From Claveliimonas sp964652805 (GTDB lineage Bacteria > Bacillota > Clostridia > Lachnospirales > Lachnospiraceae), in the NCBI GenBank assembly GCA_964652805.1, contig CAZZBJ010000011.1, positions 1 through 33,263 of the forward strand: DNA of 33,263 nt. The letters are read 5' to 3'. Positions within the stretch are counted from its first letter, which is position 1. Every line of letters begins with the position of its first letter. The notes under the pieces were generated by a model that saw only the letters and a program-made list of their open reading frames with translations, ran no database searches and was not told the DNA's origin. The translations under genes and the position numbers were made by a program. Below, one piece after another: positions 1-7,422 of the stretch.

Positions 1-80
1 ATAAGTCTATCTTACATCAGTTTGAAGGTTTACACAAACTTTGGGATACTCCCGAGGATCATTTCTCCGGAAATGGAATG

Positions 81-109
81 GGCGGTTCCCGAAAGGGAAC
101 CGCCTTTTT
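81..109 (+). terminator. Rho-independent terminator
   Basis: A perfect 10-bp stem (81-90 paired with 95-104, arms GGCGGTTCCC/GGGAACCGCC) with a GAAA tetraloop is followed by five T on the plus strand. The T-tract shows that it ends a plus-strand gene lying left of the window. On the minus strand no T-run follows, so it is unlikely to serve the minus-strand gene at 212-634. Confidence 0.85.
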
Positions 110-211
110 ATGCCTTCTTTGATCATTCCATAGCAACAAAAAACAATTCAGATATGCAAGCCTGCGACAGATCATTTCACCCCATTTTTCTCTGCCGGCT
201 TCACGATTCGA

Positions 212-634
212 TTAAATAGGAAGCTCCAGATAGATATCCTTTCCTTCCTTGATAGAGATCACAACCTTACCGCTCTTGATGGTCGTAACTGCTCCCTGCA
301 CGCTGGCAGCTGCCTCCACTGCCGGTACTGCTGACGTCTCCTCCGCTGTCTCCTCCTGCGGCGCTTCTTCCTCGCCGTTGTCATCCTTGTATCCTTCCAC
401 ATTGTCAGGTGTAAGGGGACATAAGGAGTCGCTTGTCTTGGTCAGCTTTGCGCCAAGTACCTGCTTGATCTTCAGGCAGCCGTCCAAAGACAGCAGTCCG
501 GAGTCAACCAGCTCATCAAAAATGGCGGGATCTTCAAGGTTTGCAGCCTCGATGGTGATCCCTGCCTCCGCCCTGCAGCAAAGCACTGCCGGATCATTTT
601 CATGCTGTTTTGCGGTTTCCGCTGTAATTGACAT
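212..634 (-). CDS. PrdA N-terminal-like (D-proline reductase) small protein
   Basis: The 140-residue protein begins MSITAETAKQHENDPAVLCC, which I recognise as the start of D-proline reductase proproteins (PrdA); PrdA reduces D-proline to 5-aminovalerate in Stickland fermentation. The first 85 residues look PrdA-like, then comes an acidic, Ala/Glu-rich linker, and a short end (GKDIYLELPI). The pyruvoyl-forming part of PrdA, several hundred residues long, is absent, so this is not a complete reductase subunit. It may be a PrdE-type accessory protein or an orphan N-terminal domain. A Met two codons upstream (640) is open, but AGGAGG at 643-648 lies only 2 nt from it and 8 nt from 634, so 634 is the better start. 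No other prd gene is visible. The family resemblance is from memory of PrdA sequences. Confidence 0.6.
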   Translation of the reverse strand: MSITAETAKQHENDPAVLCCRAEAGITIEAANLEDPAIFDELVDSGLLSLDGCLKIKQVLGAKLTKTSDSLCPLTPDNVEGYKDDNGEEEAPQEETAEETSAVPAVEAAASVQGAVTTIKSGKVVISIKEGKDIYLELPI

Positions 635-766
635 TTCCATTACCTCCTATTGTTTTTTTCGGAGCGCAAAAGCCAATTGATTTTGCATATGCACTTATAG
701 ATGATTTCTATCAATCTGTCTGCCGGACGGAACGGGGCCGCCCCGAAGGAAATCCATTCTCTTTTC

Positions 767-820
767 TTAAGAAAAATGTAAGATTTATGAAGAAAAAAAC
801 TCATATCCGTCTGCTATACT
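767..820 (+). promoter_or_regulatory. Candidate activator-dependent promoter with 10-11-bp direct repeats, ahead of the response regulator
   Basis: A -10-like TATACT lies at 815-820. No -35 is visible at the right distance. Instead there are three phased repeats: TTAAG (767-771), GTAAG (778-782) and GAAG (789-792), about 11 and 10 bp apart. OmpR/PhoB-family regulators commonly bind tandem repeats with this period over a missing -35. Autoregulation by the regulator at 853 is an inference, and that regulator now appears damaged. The gene has a GGAGGGG ribosome-binding site at about 839-845. Confidence 0.45.
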
Positions 821-852
821 GCATTTAAAAACAAAAACGGAGGGGATTTTCG

Positions 853-1341
853 ATGGAACAATACAGCATTTTAGTGGTGGATGACGACCGGGAGATCGTC
901 CGCTCCCTGGGCAAGCTGCTGGAACTGGAGGGCTACCGGGTGCTGACGGCCTTTAATGGCATGGATGCTCTGGATCGGCTGGAGAGTGACACGGTCCACC
1001 TGATTCTCCTGGACGTGATGATGCCGCAGCTCAACGGGCTCTCCGCCCTCATGCGCATCCGCCAGGAGCACAATATCCCTGTCATCATCCTGTCTGCCAG
1101 GACAGAGGAGAGCGACAAGGTCTCCGGCCTCACCATGGGCGCTGACGACTATGTGACAAAGCCCTACAACACGGCAGAGCAGATCTACAGCCGGGTGTGG
1201 CAGGAAGACGCCTACGCCGGGGAAAAGACGGTGATGGTACACATACGCAGGATACGGGAGAAGATCGAGATCACTCCGAAAAATCCAAAATATTTAAAGG
1301 TGGTGTGGGAAATTGGCTACAAGATTGAAAAATACGATTAA
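853..1341 (+). CDS. OmpR/VanR-type response regulator with an internal deletion
   Basis: Residues 1-105 form a receiver domain with the acidic pocket (VVDDD, residues 8-12), phospho-acceptor Asp54 (LLDVMMP) and conserved Lys103 (VTKPY). The protein then jumps to the second half of a winged-helix domain (TAEQIYSRVW, the recognition-helix region VMVHIRRIREKI, and the wing WEIGYKI). The usual receiver alpha-5, linker and first part of the effector domain are missing, so it has 162 residues where relatives have about 225-235. The join, after Asn106 (about 1170), stays in frame. Without the start of the winged-helix fold it probably cannot bind DNA normally. The kinase gene starts at 1313 inside its 3' end (29-bp overlap), as expected for a coupled pair. 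Confidence 0.85.
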   Translation: MEQYSILVVDDDREIVRSLGKLLELEGYRVLTAFNGMDALDRLESDTVHLILLDVMMPQLNGLSALMRIRQEHNIPVIILSARTEESDKVSGLTMGADDYVTKPYNTAEQIYSRVWQEDAYAGEKTVMVHIRRIREKIEITPKNPKYLKVVWEIGYKIEKYD

Positions 1342-2865
1342 ATCCGCAGCGGAAAAACTGAGGTCTGTGCCCGTCTGGGCAAAGACTGTCTTTGTACTCT
1401 GGCTCCTTGGCGGCGCTGTGGCTGCCTCCGCAGCCTACAGGTTCATTTATCAGCGCAATTTTTATATCAGCTGGCACAGCGTCTCCTACTCGTCCTCCCT
1501 CTGGGAGACATACGCCCTGGGCCTTGGCCTCCTTGGGGGGGCAGCGCTGGCTGCTTATCTCTACCTGCATTTTTTCCGCTCCAGGGCGGATAACTGGAAA
1601 AAGCTGCAGGTGCGGGCTCTGGATCGGTTCAACGCCGAGTTCTTGCTGGCCGCGGCTATCCTAACAGGATTTCTGTGGGTGGGGGAGCTTCGGTCCGTGG
1701 TCTTTCAGTCCGAGTCCCTGGCAGGCTTTTTCATCTTTTACAGTCTGGAGAGCCTGACACTTGGCTGTGCGCTCCTCTTCTTCCCCCTGGCCCTCCTCTT
1801 TTTCGGCTGCCTCATCCTGCTGATCCGGCGCCGTCTCCTGGGCATCTGGGGAGATACCTCCTTCACATGCAGGCTGTACCGGAAGTGGAAGAGCTCCGCT
1901 CCCTTTGAGAAGCAGCTGCGCACAAAATATCTCCTTTCCTTCTTCCTGGTGGCCGGCGGCCTCCTCCTTGACATTTTCTGCTTCTTCCTGCTCTCCACCT
2001 GGTACGGGGCAAACGAGCTGTCCATCCGCACCTCCCTGGAGGCCAGATCGGATCTGTATCCTGCCTCCTGCCAGCTGGAAGAGATCAGCGAAAGCCTGCA
2101 GACCATCCTGGATAAGCAGATGCGGGCGGAGCGGATGAAGATGGACCTTATCACCAATGTATCCCATGACCTGAAGGCCCCCCTGACCTCCATGATCGGG
2201 TATGTGGACCTTTTAAAGCAGGAGTCCCTAATCGATGCGGCAAAGGACTATGTGGAGGTGCTGTCCTCCCGGATGGAGAGCTTAAAAGACATGATACAGG
2301 ACATTTTTGACCTGTCCAAGTCCACCAGCGGCACTGCGGAGCTCCACCTGGAGACGCTGGACATGAAAAAGCTGCTGGAACAGACGCTGGGAGATATGGA
2401 GGACGCCATAAAGGGCAGCGGCCTGGTCATCCGTGAGGCTTTGCCGGAGATGCCCCTCAAATTCACGGGGGACGGAAAAAAATGTACCGGGTGCTCCAGA
2501 ACCTGATCGGCAACGCCCTGAAATACTCCCTTTCCGGAACCCGCATCTACATCATCGCAAAGCGGCGGGCCTCCCAGGTACAGGTCACCATCAAGAACAC
2601 CGCGGCCTATGAGATGGATTTTACCTCGGAGGAGATCATGGAGCGGTTCGCCAGAGGAGATGGATCCAGGAACACGGAGGGACACGGCCTGGGCCTTGCC
2701 ATAGCGGAGAGCTTTGTAAAAAACATGAAAGGCGGGCTGCAGGTCACCGTGGACGGCGACCAGTTCAAGGTACAGCTCACCTTTCCTGTCGTGGAGGAGA
2801 CAAGGGTGACGCTGGAGAAGTATCTGCCGGGCCAGATTTCCGTACTTCCGACAGGAAATCCGTAA
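1313..2865 (+). pseudogene. VanS-like sensor histidine kinase, interrupted by a frameshift
   Basis: The first frame (TTG at 1313 to about 2482) gives some five to six membrane segments (about residues 22-45, 62-87, 108-127, 138-171, 205-229) and then a HisKA domain with His285 in NVSHDLKAPLTS. The reading frame breaks at an A7 run (2476-2482) and would stop at 2506. The ATP-binding domain continues in the -1 frame from 2482: N-box QNLIGNALKYS and G2 box GHGLGLAIAESF. The G1 box is atypical (VTIKNTAAYEMDF), as I recall for other kinases of this group. A single added A, or a -1 shift on A_AAA_AAA, restores the expected reading K-K-M-Y-R-V-L. The last residues after about EKYLPG may be non-native, because the gene runs into the opposite-strand operon. 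It could be decayed, mis-sequenced at the homopolymer, or frameshifted on purpose. Confidence 0.8.
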
Positions 2866-2951
2866 ATCCCCATAATGATCAGCAGCGCAGTCAGCTTCAC
2901 AATGCCTAGGGCGATGGAAAGACGGTTTGTCGCACTGGCTTTCCCTCTCAT
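2850..2951 (-). pseudogene. Truncated start of a fourth ORF in the sigma/ABC operon
   Basis: An ATG at 2951-2949 overlaps the permease stop as ATGA, a typical coupling arrangement. It opens a frame that reads like a real membrane-protein start: MRGKASATNRLSIALG, then a hydrophobic stretch VKLTALLIIMGIYGF. After roughly 30-35 residues the frame enters sequence antisense to the kinase gene and looks non-coding, though it stays open to 2607. I infer that a downstream gene was cut off when the kinase 3' end was joined here; the boundary given is approximate. The function of the intact gene is unknown. Confidence 0.45.
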
Positions 2952-4219
2952 CTCCCCCGCCTGCACCAGCTCACTCCCGCCAGCACTGCAAAGGGGAAAA
3001 ACTCCACTGCCGCCGCTCCCATCATCAGATACGGGAGCCAGATGGCTGTATTTCCCAGGTAGGCAAAGCCCGTGTCCATGGCCGCATAGGTAAAGCTGTT
3101 TATCAAACCCACGCCGCCGGCGGGCAGCAGACAGCGGATCCACTTTCCTATATTCCCGCTCAGGATCATGTACACCACCATCGGCAGGATAAGAAAGGCA
3201 AAGGCAGCTATACTGGCAGAGGCCACTGTCTTCATCCTTCCCGACAGGAAGAGGGTGAAGGCAGCCGTGGCCAGCAAGGAGACAAATCCCGCCACCCCGA
3301 TAAGCAGCTCCAGCTGCCCCACTGTCAGAGGCAGGAACACAGACACGGACACCAACAGCTGCAGGGAAGTGTTCAGTCCTTTGAAGTCAAAGGAGGCATT
3401 GAGGAGCAGAAGGAACAGGGCCATGCAGATGAGATACAGAGCACTCACAAGGAGAAGTCCCGCCAAAATCCGGCTCACGGCCAGGCGTCTCTTCCCGTCC
3501 CTGGCGCACTTCAGGATCTGGTCCGCCTGGTTCTGGCAGTCGCTGGCAAAGACCGGCACCAGGATAAAGGTACAGATCAGCACCAGCAGGAACACGTAGA
3601 TGCCCACGTACTCTATAGCATTTGCCGTCAGGCCGGGTTCGTAGGTAAAGGGCATCTCCACCTGGCCGTAGAGAGCCAGTGCCTGCCGCACAGCGCTGTC
3701 CGTGCGGGCGCTCTCTCCTCCGCCTTCCAGATAGATGAGGTCCTTGATATGCTGCCTGCACTGGCTGTAAAAGCCTGTCGCCTGCCCCTCGGTCAGATCA
3801 TCCCGCCCGGGAGCCATGCCTGTATCCGGGTCCGCCCAAGCCTCGCACATCCGGTTCAGGATGCCGCCTACATTGGATACTTTTTCACAGTAATCGCTGA
3901 CTGTCACCCGCTCGTCATAGATGCCATCGGGCAATCCGCCCTCATAGCCCGCGGCGAAATCCTGCCACCTCTGGAGGGCCGCCAGCAGCTTCTCTTCGGT
4001 AATTTCTCCCTGGAACTGTCCCTGGTTCTCCGCCTTTTTAAGAAGAGCCTCCCGGCCCTTCACAGTCACCTCCTGACCGCTGTCGTCCTTGTAGGTCCAG
4101 TTCTCAAAGGAAGCCGGAAAACAGGCCAGGACCGGCGCTAGCAGAAGAGCCGCCAGCATCAGGATGAGGATAGACCTGGTCTTCAGGAGTCTTTTGATCT
4201 CCGCTGTAAATATCCTCAT
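2948..4219 (-). CDS. ABC-2 type transporter permease
   Basis: This 423-residue membrane protein has one N-terminal helix (about residues 15-33, within KTRSILILMLAALLLAPVLA), then an extracytoplasmic domain of about 190 residues rich in charged and aromatic residues, then five to six helices in the C-terminal half. That is the usual plan of an ABC-2 exporter permease with a large first loop. The start at 4219 lies 1 nt past the TGA of the ATPase gene. An open frame extends further upstream but overlaps the ATPase, so it was not used. With the ATPase at 4221-5111 it should form an export or self-protection pump. The substrate cannot be read from sequence. Confidence 0.85.
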   Translation of the reverse strand: MRIFTAEIKRLLKTRSILILMLAALLLAPVLACFPASFENWTYKDDSGQEVTVKGREALLKKAENQGQFQGEITEEKLLAALQRWQDFAAGYEGGLPDGIYDERVTVSDYCEKVSNVGGILNRMCEAWADPDTGMAPGRDDLTEGQATGFYSQCRQHIKDLIYLEGGGESARTDSAVRQALALYGQVEMPFTYEPGLTANAIEYVGIYVFLLVLICTFILVPVFASDCQNQADQILKCARDGKRRLAVSRILAGLLLVSALYLICMALFLLLLNASFDFKGLNTSLQLLVSVSVFLPLTVGQLELLIGVAGFVSLLATAAFTLFLSGRMKTVASASIAAFAFLILPMVVYMILSGNIGKWIRCLLPAGGVGLINSFTYAAMDTGFAYLGNTAIWLPYLMMGAAAVEFFPFAVLAGVSWCRRGR

Positions 4220-4220
4220 A

Positions 4221-5111
4221 TCACGCACTCTCCTTTCCATCTGTATGCTCCTGGGGAAAGAGCCTGAGGTACAGGTCCTCCAGCCTGGGCTCCTTTGGCC
4301 GGGAGTCCGGTACCGCAGGCGCATCTGCCAGATACCGGATGGACACGGCACCTCTGTCCTCGTTCCGAATACTCACCACCCGGACCTTCTGCTCGTATCT
4401 GTGTAAATCCTGCTCCTGTATCAGAGCGGACCACACCTTCCCCTCCATCTCCCAGAGCAGCTCGTCTGTGGTCCCCTGAGCGATGATCTGCCCCTCCTTC
4501 ATGATGGCGTTCCTGGAGGCAATGTGCTCCACGTCGGAAACGATGTGGGTGGAGATGAGCACGATCCTGTCTGCGGCCAACTCGGACAGGAGATTGCGGA
4601 AGCGTACTCTCTCCCCCGGGTCCAGCCCGCTGGTAGGCTCATCTAAGATCAGCACCTCCGGGTCATTTAAGAGGGCCTGGGCAATGCCCACCCGTCGCTT
4701 CATCCCGCCGGAGAGCTTTGTGATCTTCTTTTTCCTCACATCTGCCAGAGAAAAGGTTTTCAAAAGCCGTTCGATCTTCTCCTTGGCCTTTTTCCTGGGA
4801 AGTCCCTTCAGGGCAGCTACATAGTCCAGATAGTCGTACACCGTGAACTCCGGGTAAAAGCCAAATTCCTGGGGCAGGTAGCCGAAGATATCCCGGTAGC
4901 TCCTTCCCAGCACCTGGATGGGCACTCCGTCGTACTTCACCACCCCCTCCGTGGGGCGTATGAGCCCCGCCGCCATCCGCATAAGGGTGGTCTTCCCGGC
5001 TCCGTTGGCCCCCAGAAGGCCCCACACGCCGGGGGTGATGGTCAGGCTGACATGATCCACTGCCAGCTTGTCTTTAAATCGCTTTGTCAGATCCTTTATG
5101 CATAACTCCAT
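4221..5111 (-). CDS. ABC transporter ATP-binding protein
   Basis: A 296-residue cytoplasmic ATPase carrying Walker A GANGAGKT (residues 34-41), a Q-loop region (GYLPQEFGFYPEFTVYDYLDY), signature LSGGMKRR, Walker B VLILDEPTSGLDP and an H-loop (ISTHIVSD). A C-terminal extension of about 80 residues follows, as in exporters of the DRI/CcmA-like group. It should drive the permease encoded directly downstream. The start at 5111 is supported by AAAGGAGG about 7 nt upstream and by the conserved MELCIKDLTKRF beginning. It overlaps the membrane protein gene upstream by 16 nt, so all genes of this operon appear translationally coupled. Confidence 0.92.
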   Translation of the reverse strand: MELCIKDLTKRFKDKLAVDHVSLTITPGVWGLLGANGAGKTTLMRMAAGLIRPTEGVVKYDGVPIQVLGRSYRDIFGYLPQEFGFYPEFTVYDYLDYVAALKGLPRKKAKEKIERLLKTFSLADVRKKKITKLSGGMKRRVGIAQALLNDPEVLILDEPTSGLDPGERVRFRNLLSELAADRIVLISTHIVSDVEHIASRNAIMKEGQIIAQGTTDELLWEMEGKVWSALIQEQDLHRYEQKVRVVSIRNEDRGAVSIRYLADAPAVPDSRPKEPRLEDLYLRLFPQEHTDGKESA

Positions 5112-5917
5112 TTGTCTGCCTCCTTTCTTCCAAGTCTCCGTATCTGGAAAATCCAAAGAAGAGCCGCTGCCCCGCAGAGGATCCACACATACCCGGAGGT
5201 CACCATATAATCCTGTGGGCTGGCCGCTCCCCGGCTCACATGCCTCCACACGAGGGCAAAGACCAGAAATCCCGCTCCCATCACAGCGCTGCTGCTGACT
5301 GCAAAATATCTCTCCCGCCCCCTGTCGAGAAGGAACAGGATCAAATTCCAGGCCAGCAGGAAGGGGAGGAAAAGCCAAGCCGCAAGGCTCCCCAGATTCA
5401 TGGTCCAGTATAGTCCCGCCGCCGCGGCAATCCCCAGCTCCATCAAGACAGCGCTCACTCCCGTGATGAGAAGCTGAGCCATCCGCAGCCGGGACCAGGA
5501 CGCGGCCGCCGCCTCCACCTCTGCCATCCTCCACGTGCAAGATCTGGCAAAGAAGGGCACGCAGCTCCAAGCCGACAGGATGCCGGCGCCGTACAAAAAT
5601 AGGGGCACCCGCCTGTAAAGGAACATGGTAAATTTCGGGTCCTCCAGGCTCTGGATCCCGGCTGTCAGGTCAAAGCCGGAGATGATCAGAAGGAGCAAAA
5701 GTCCCTGCCAGCCCCAGACGTACCTGCCTGTGTACCGGATCTGCCGCGCCACAAAGGCTGGAAAGCCTATGCTTCTTCTTTCCATGGCCATCCGGCAGGC
5801 GTTTGCGGCCAGGACCGCTGTCCAGTCTACATGGCTCTCATCTGTCAGATTCCTCTCCCTTCGCTTCTCCCGGGCAGCCTGCCTGCCCAGTTCTCTTTTC
5901 ACCTGGCCTGTCTTCAT
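5096..5917 (-). CDS. Six-helix membrane protein coupled to an ECF sigma factor
   Basis: A 273-residue protein not assigned to a named family. A basic, hydrophilic N-terminus of about 70 residues (many Arg/Lys/Glu) precedes six likely membrane helices, including GWQGLLLLLIISGF, MAQLLITGVSAVLMELGIAA, AAWLFLPFLLAWNLILFLL and YVWILCGAAALLWIF. Its ATG overlaps the sigma factor stop as ATGA. Because the gene directly after an ECF sigma factor often encodes its anti-sigma factor, the cytoplasmic N-terminus may hold the sigma factor; alternatively it is an accessory permease subunit of the ABC pump. No zinc-binding anti-sigma motif (HxxxCxxC) is present. Function is inference. Confidence 0.7.
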   Translation of the reverse strand: MKTGQVKRELGRQAAREKRRERNLTDESHVDWTAVLAANACRMAMERRSIGFPAFVARQIRYTGRYVWGWQGLLLLLIISGFDLTAGIQSLEDPKFTMFLYRRVPLFLYGAGILSAWSCVPFFARSCTWRMAEVEAAAASWSRLRMAQLLITGVSAVLMELGIAAAAGLYWTMNLGSLAAWLFLPFLLAWNLILFLLDRGRERYFAVSSSAVMGAGFLVFALVWRHVSRGAASPQDYMVTSGYVWILCGAAALLWIFQIRRLGRKEADKWSYA

Positions 5918-6432
5918 TTACGTTCTCTCCCTTCCAGTTCTGTTTTCAATATCCGCAGCGCCTTCCTCAACCTGGACTGCACTGTCCGCATCGGAAGTTT
6001 CGTCACCTTCGCGATCTCCCCAAGCTTCAGCTCCTGGGAAAAGCGCAGGATAATGATCTCCCGCAGCTCTTCGGGAACCAGCTCCACAAGTCTTCTGAAA
6101 TCCTCCCGATCCTCACTTTCCTGCAGCCCCTTTTCCTCAAAGGGCACCTGCTCAGGCACAGGCTCCCAGTTCCTCCTTCTGTAAATGTCCACACACACAT
6201 TGGCGGCCACCTGGTAGAGAAAGGCCCGGAAATATCCTCTGTGCCTATAGCTGTCGAAATGGCGGAACACCTTGAGAAAGGTCTCCTGGACAGCATCCTG
6301 GGCCAGGGAGCGGTCCGGCACGTGGAACAGACAGTATCTGAGTATGTCGTCGTAGTAGAGCCTAGTCAGCTCTCCCGCAGCGTCCGGATCGCCTTTTTTC
6401 AGTTTTTCAAACATTTCATCTTCCTGCGTCAA
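5914..6432 (-). CDS. ECF-type RNA polymerase sigma factor
   Basis: A 172-residue sigma-70 family protein with only regions 2 and 4. Region 2 (about residues 20-90) contains DAVQETFLKVFRHFDSYRH and a -10 recognition segment FLYQVAANVCVDIYRRR. Region 4 (about 115-165) is a helix-turn-helix with LPEELREIIILRFSQE-like residues, LGEIAKVTKLPMRTVQSRLR and a basic end. The TTG start at 6432 is preferred because AGGAGG lies 8 nt upstream (6442-6448); an ATG six codons in has only a weak site. It heads the operon of membrane protein, ATPase and permease, and probably directs their expression or its own in response to envelope stress. Confidence 0.92.
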   Translation of the reverse strand: MTQEDEMFEKLKKGDPDAAGELTRLYYDDILRYCLFHVPDRSLAQDAVQETFLKVFRHFDSYRHRGYFRAFLYQVAANVCVDIYRRRNWEPVPEQVPFEEKGLQESEDREDFRRLVELVPEELREIIILRFSQELKLGEIAKVTKLPMRTVQSRLRKALRILKTELEGRERK

Positions 6433-6451
6433 GTATGAAACCCTCCTGCTT

Positions 6452-6751
6452 TACGTACCTATAATTTATAACGTTTTACGGACAATAAAAGGATTAAGAT
6501 CCTAGAAAAAAAAGAGGAATTCTTTTTGTTTCGTCTTTTGGTTCCATTCGTTTGCGGGTACGATTTCCGATATGGAAGCTCCGAAAATGAGAAAGCCCCG
6601 GGGCTCAAAGATGTTCTCTCACGTTGAGAGACGTCTACGGCAGAAGAGCTCTGCCAGTACAATATAAGTATACTATATTAAATGGCATAAGAAAAGGAAG
6701 ACGGCAAGAGCTTTTCTTGTAAAAAACTCTACCCTCTTCCTGACATGCTCC
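6452..6751. other. Gene-free spacer with clustered hairpins
   Basis: No convincing coding frame lies between the sigma gene and the V-ATPase D gene. The stretch 6590-6655 holds three inverted repeats close together: AGCCCCGGGGCT (about 6594-6605), TCTCTCA/TGAGAGA with a 3-nt loop, and GGCAGA/TCTGCC with a 5-nt loop. A -10-like TATACT lies just before them on the minus strand (about 6670). They could form a structured leader of the sigma operon or be degenerate debris. An imperfect hairpin at about 6703-6730 may be a weak terminator of the V-ATPase operon. I recognise no known riboswitch. Confidence 0.4.
6458..6485 (-). promoter_or_regulatory. Candidate promoter of the ECF sigma operon
   Basis: On the minus strand TTGTCC (6485-6480) and TATAGG (6463-6458) are separated by 16 bp, followed by the AGGAGG ribosome-binding site at 6448-6442. 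The leader would be very short. The match to consensus is moderate, and an alternative TATAAA-like -10 overlaps it. Confidence 0.35.
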
Positions 6752-7375
6752 CTATCCCTCCTTCTGCTTCCGTCTCTTGATCACCTTCAGCCTGGTAAAT
6801 TCCTCGCGGTCCTTCTCCTCCAGGGCATTGTTGATGTCATGGACAAGAGTCGTGTACATGGGGATCGTGATATTCTGGAGGGCGTTGGTCCTCTTCTGGG
6901 TCTTCTTGATGTTGGCGGCAAGACGGTAGGCCGCATTCTCCACCATGGAAAGCTTCACCGTCAGATCCTTCACCTTGCGGAAGGCGTCCACTGCCCGGTC
7001 CACTGACTCTCTTGTGGTGCTGAAGGCGTAAGTGGGCACCGGCGTCTGCGGTGTATATTTCACATGGGGGATTTCCGTTCCCATAATACTCCTCGTCTGG
7101 ATCACAATGGAGTCCTCAACGGGCACCGTGTAGGCGATCTGGGAGACCATGCTGATCCCGTTCTCGATGTTGGCCTTCTGCAGGCACTGATAGGCGTAGG
7201 TGAAGGTGCTGTCAATCTCCTCCTGGATGCTGCGGGCCTGGTTGATGAGCTCCATCAGCTCTCGGATCAGGATATTTCTCTTCTTGTCCATCAGCTCATA
7301 GCCCTGCCGGGCCAAAGCCAGCGAATTCCTGGCCAGCATCAGATTGCCCTTTGTGGGAAATGTACGCGGATCCAT
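6752..7375 (-). CDS. atpD: V-type ATP synthase subunit D (central rotor shaft)
   Basis: A 207-residue protein, the usual size for subunit D, which forms the coiled-coil axle turning inside the A3B3 head. Near the N-terminus it has the family pattern PTKGNLMLARNSLALARQGYELMDKKRNIL, with long amphipathic helices at both ends (second helix about residues 125-200) and a basic C-terminus (KVIKRRKQKEG). AGGAG lies about 5 nt before the ATG at 7375. It is the last gene of the ATPase operon, 47 nt after atpB. Confidence 0.96.
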   Translation of the reverse strand: MDPRTFPTKGNLMLARNSLALARQGYELMDKKRNILIRELMELINQARSIQEEIDSTFTYAYQCLQKANIENGISMVSQIAYTVPVEDSIVIQTRSIMGTEIPHVKYTPQTPVPTYAFSTTRESVDRAVDAFRKVKDLTVKLSMVENAAYRLAANIKKTQKRTNALQNITIPMYTTLVHDINNALEEKDREEFTRLKVIKRRKQKEG

Positions 7376-7422
7376 GAAACTCCTCCCTTCCTGGTGTTAA
7401 GAAATCTATACGGACAGCCATG

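Noticed and set aside
22..219. Short plus-strand open frame at the left edge
   Set aside because: It reads straight through the terminator hairpin and has no ribosome-binding site.
2927..4141. Open frame of 404 codons opposite the ABC permease
   Set aside because: Gln/His-rich antisense shadow; the permease has the expected membrane pattern and coupled start.
6459..6662. 67-codon minus-strand frame before the sigma gene
   Set aside because: It crosses the hairpin cluster and promoter, with no ribosome-binding site and no recognisable sequence.
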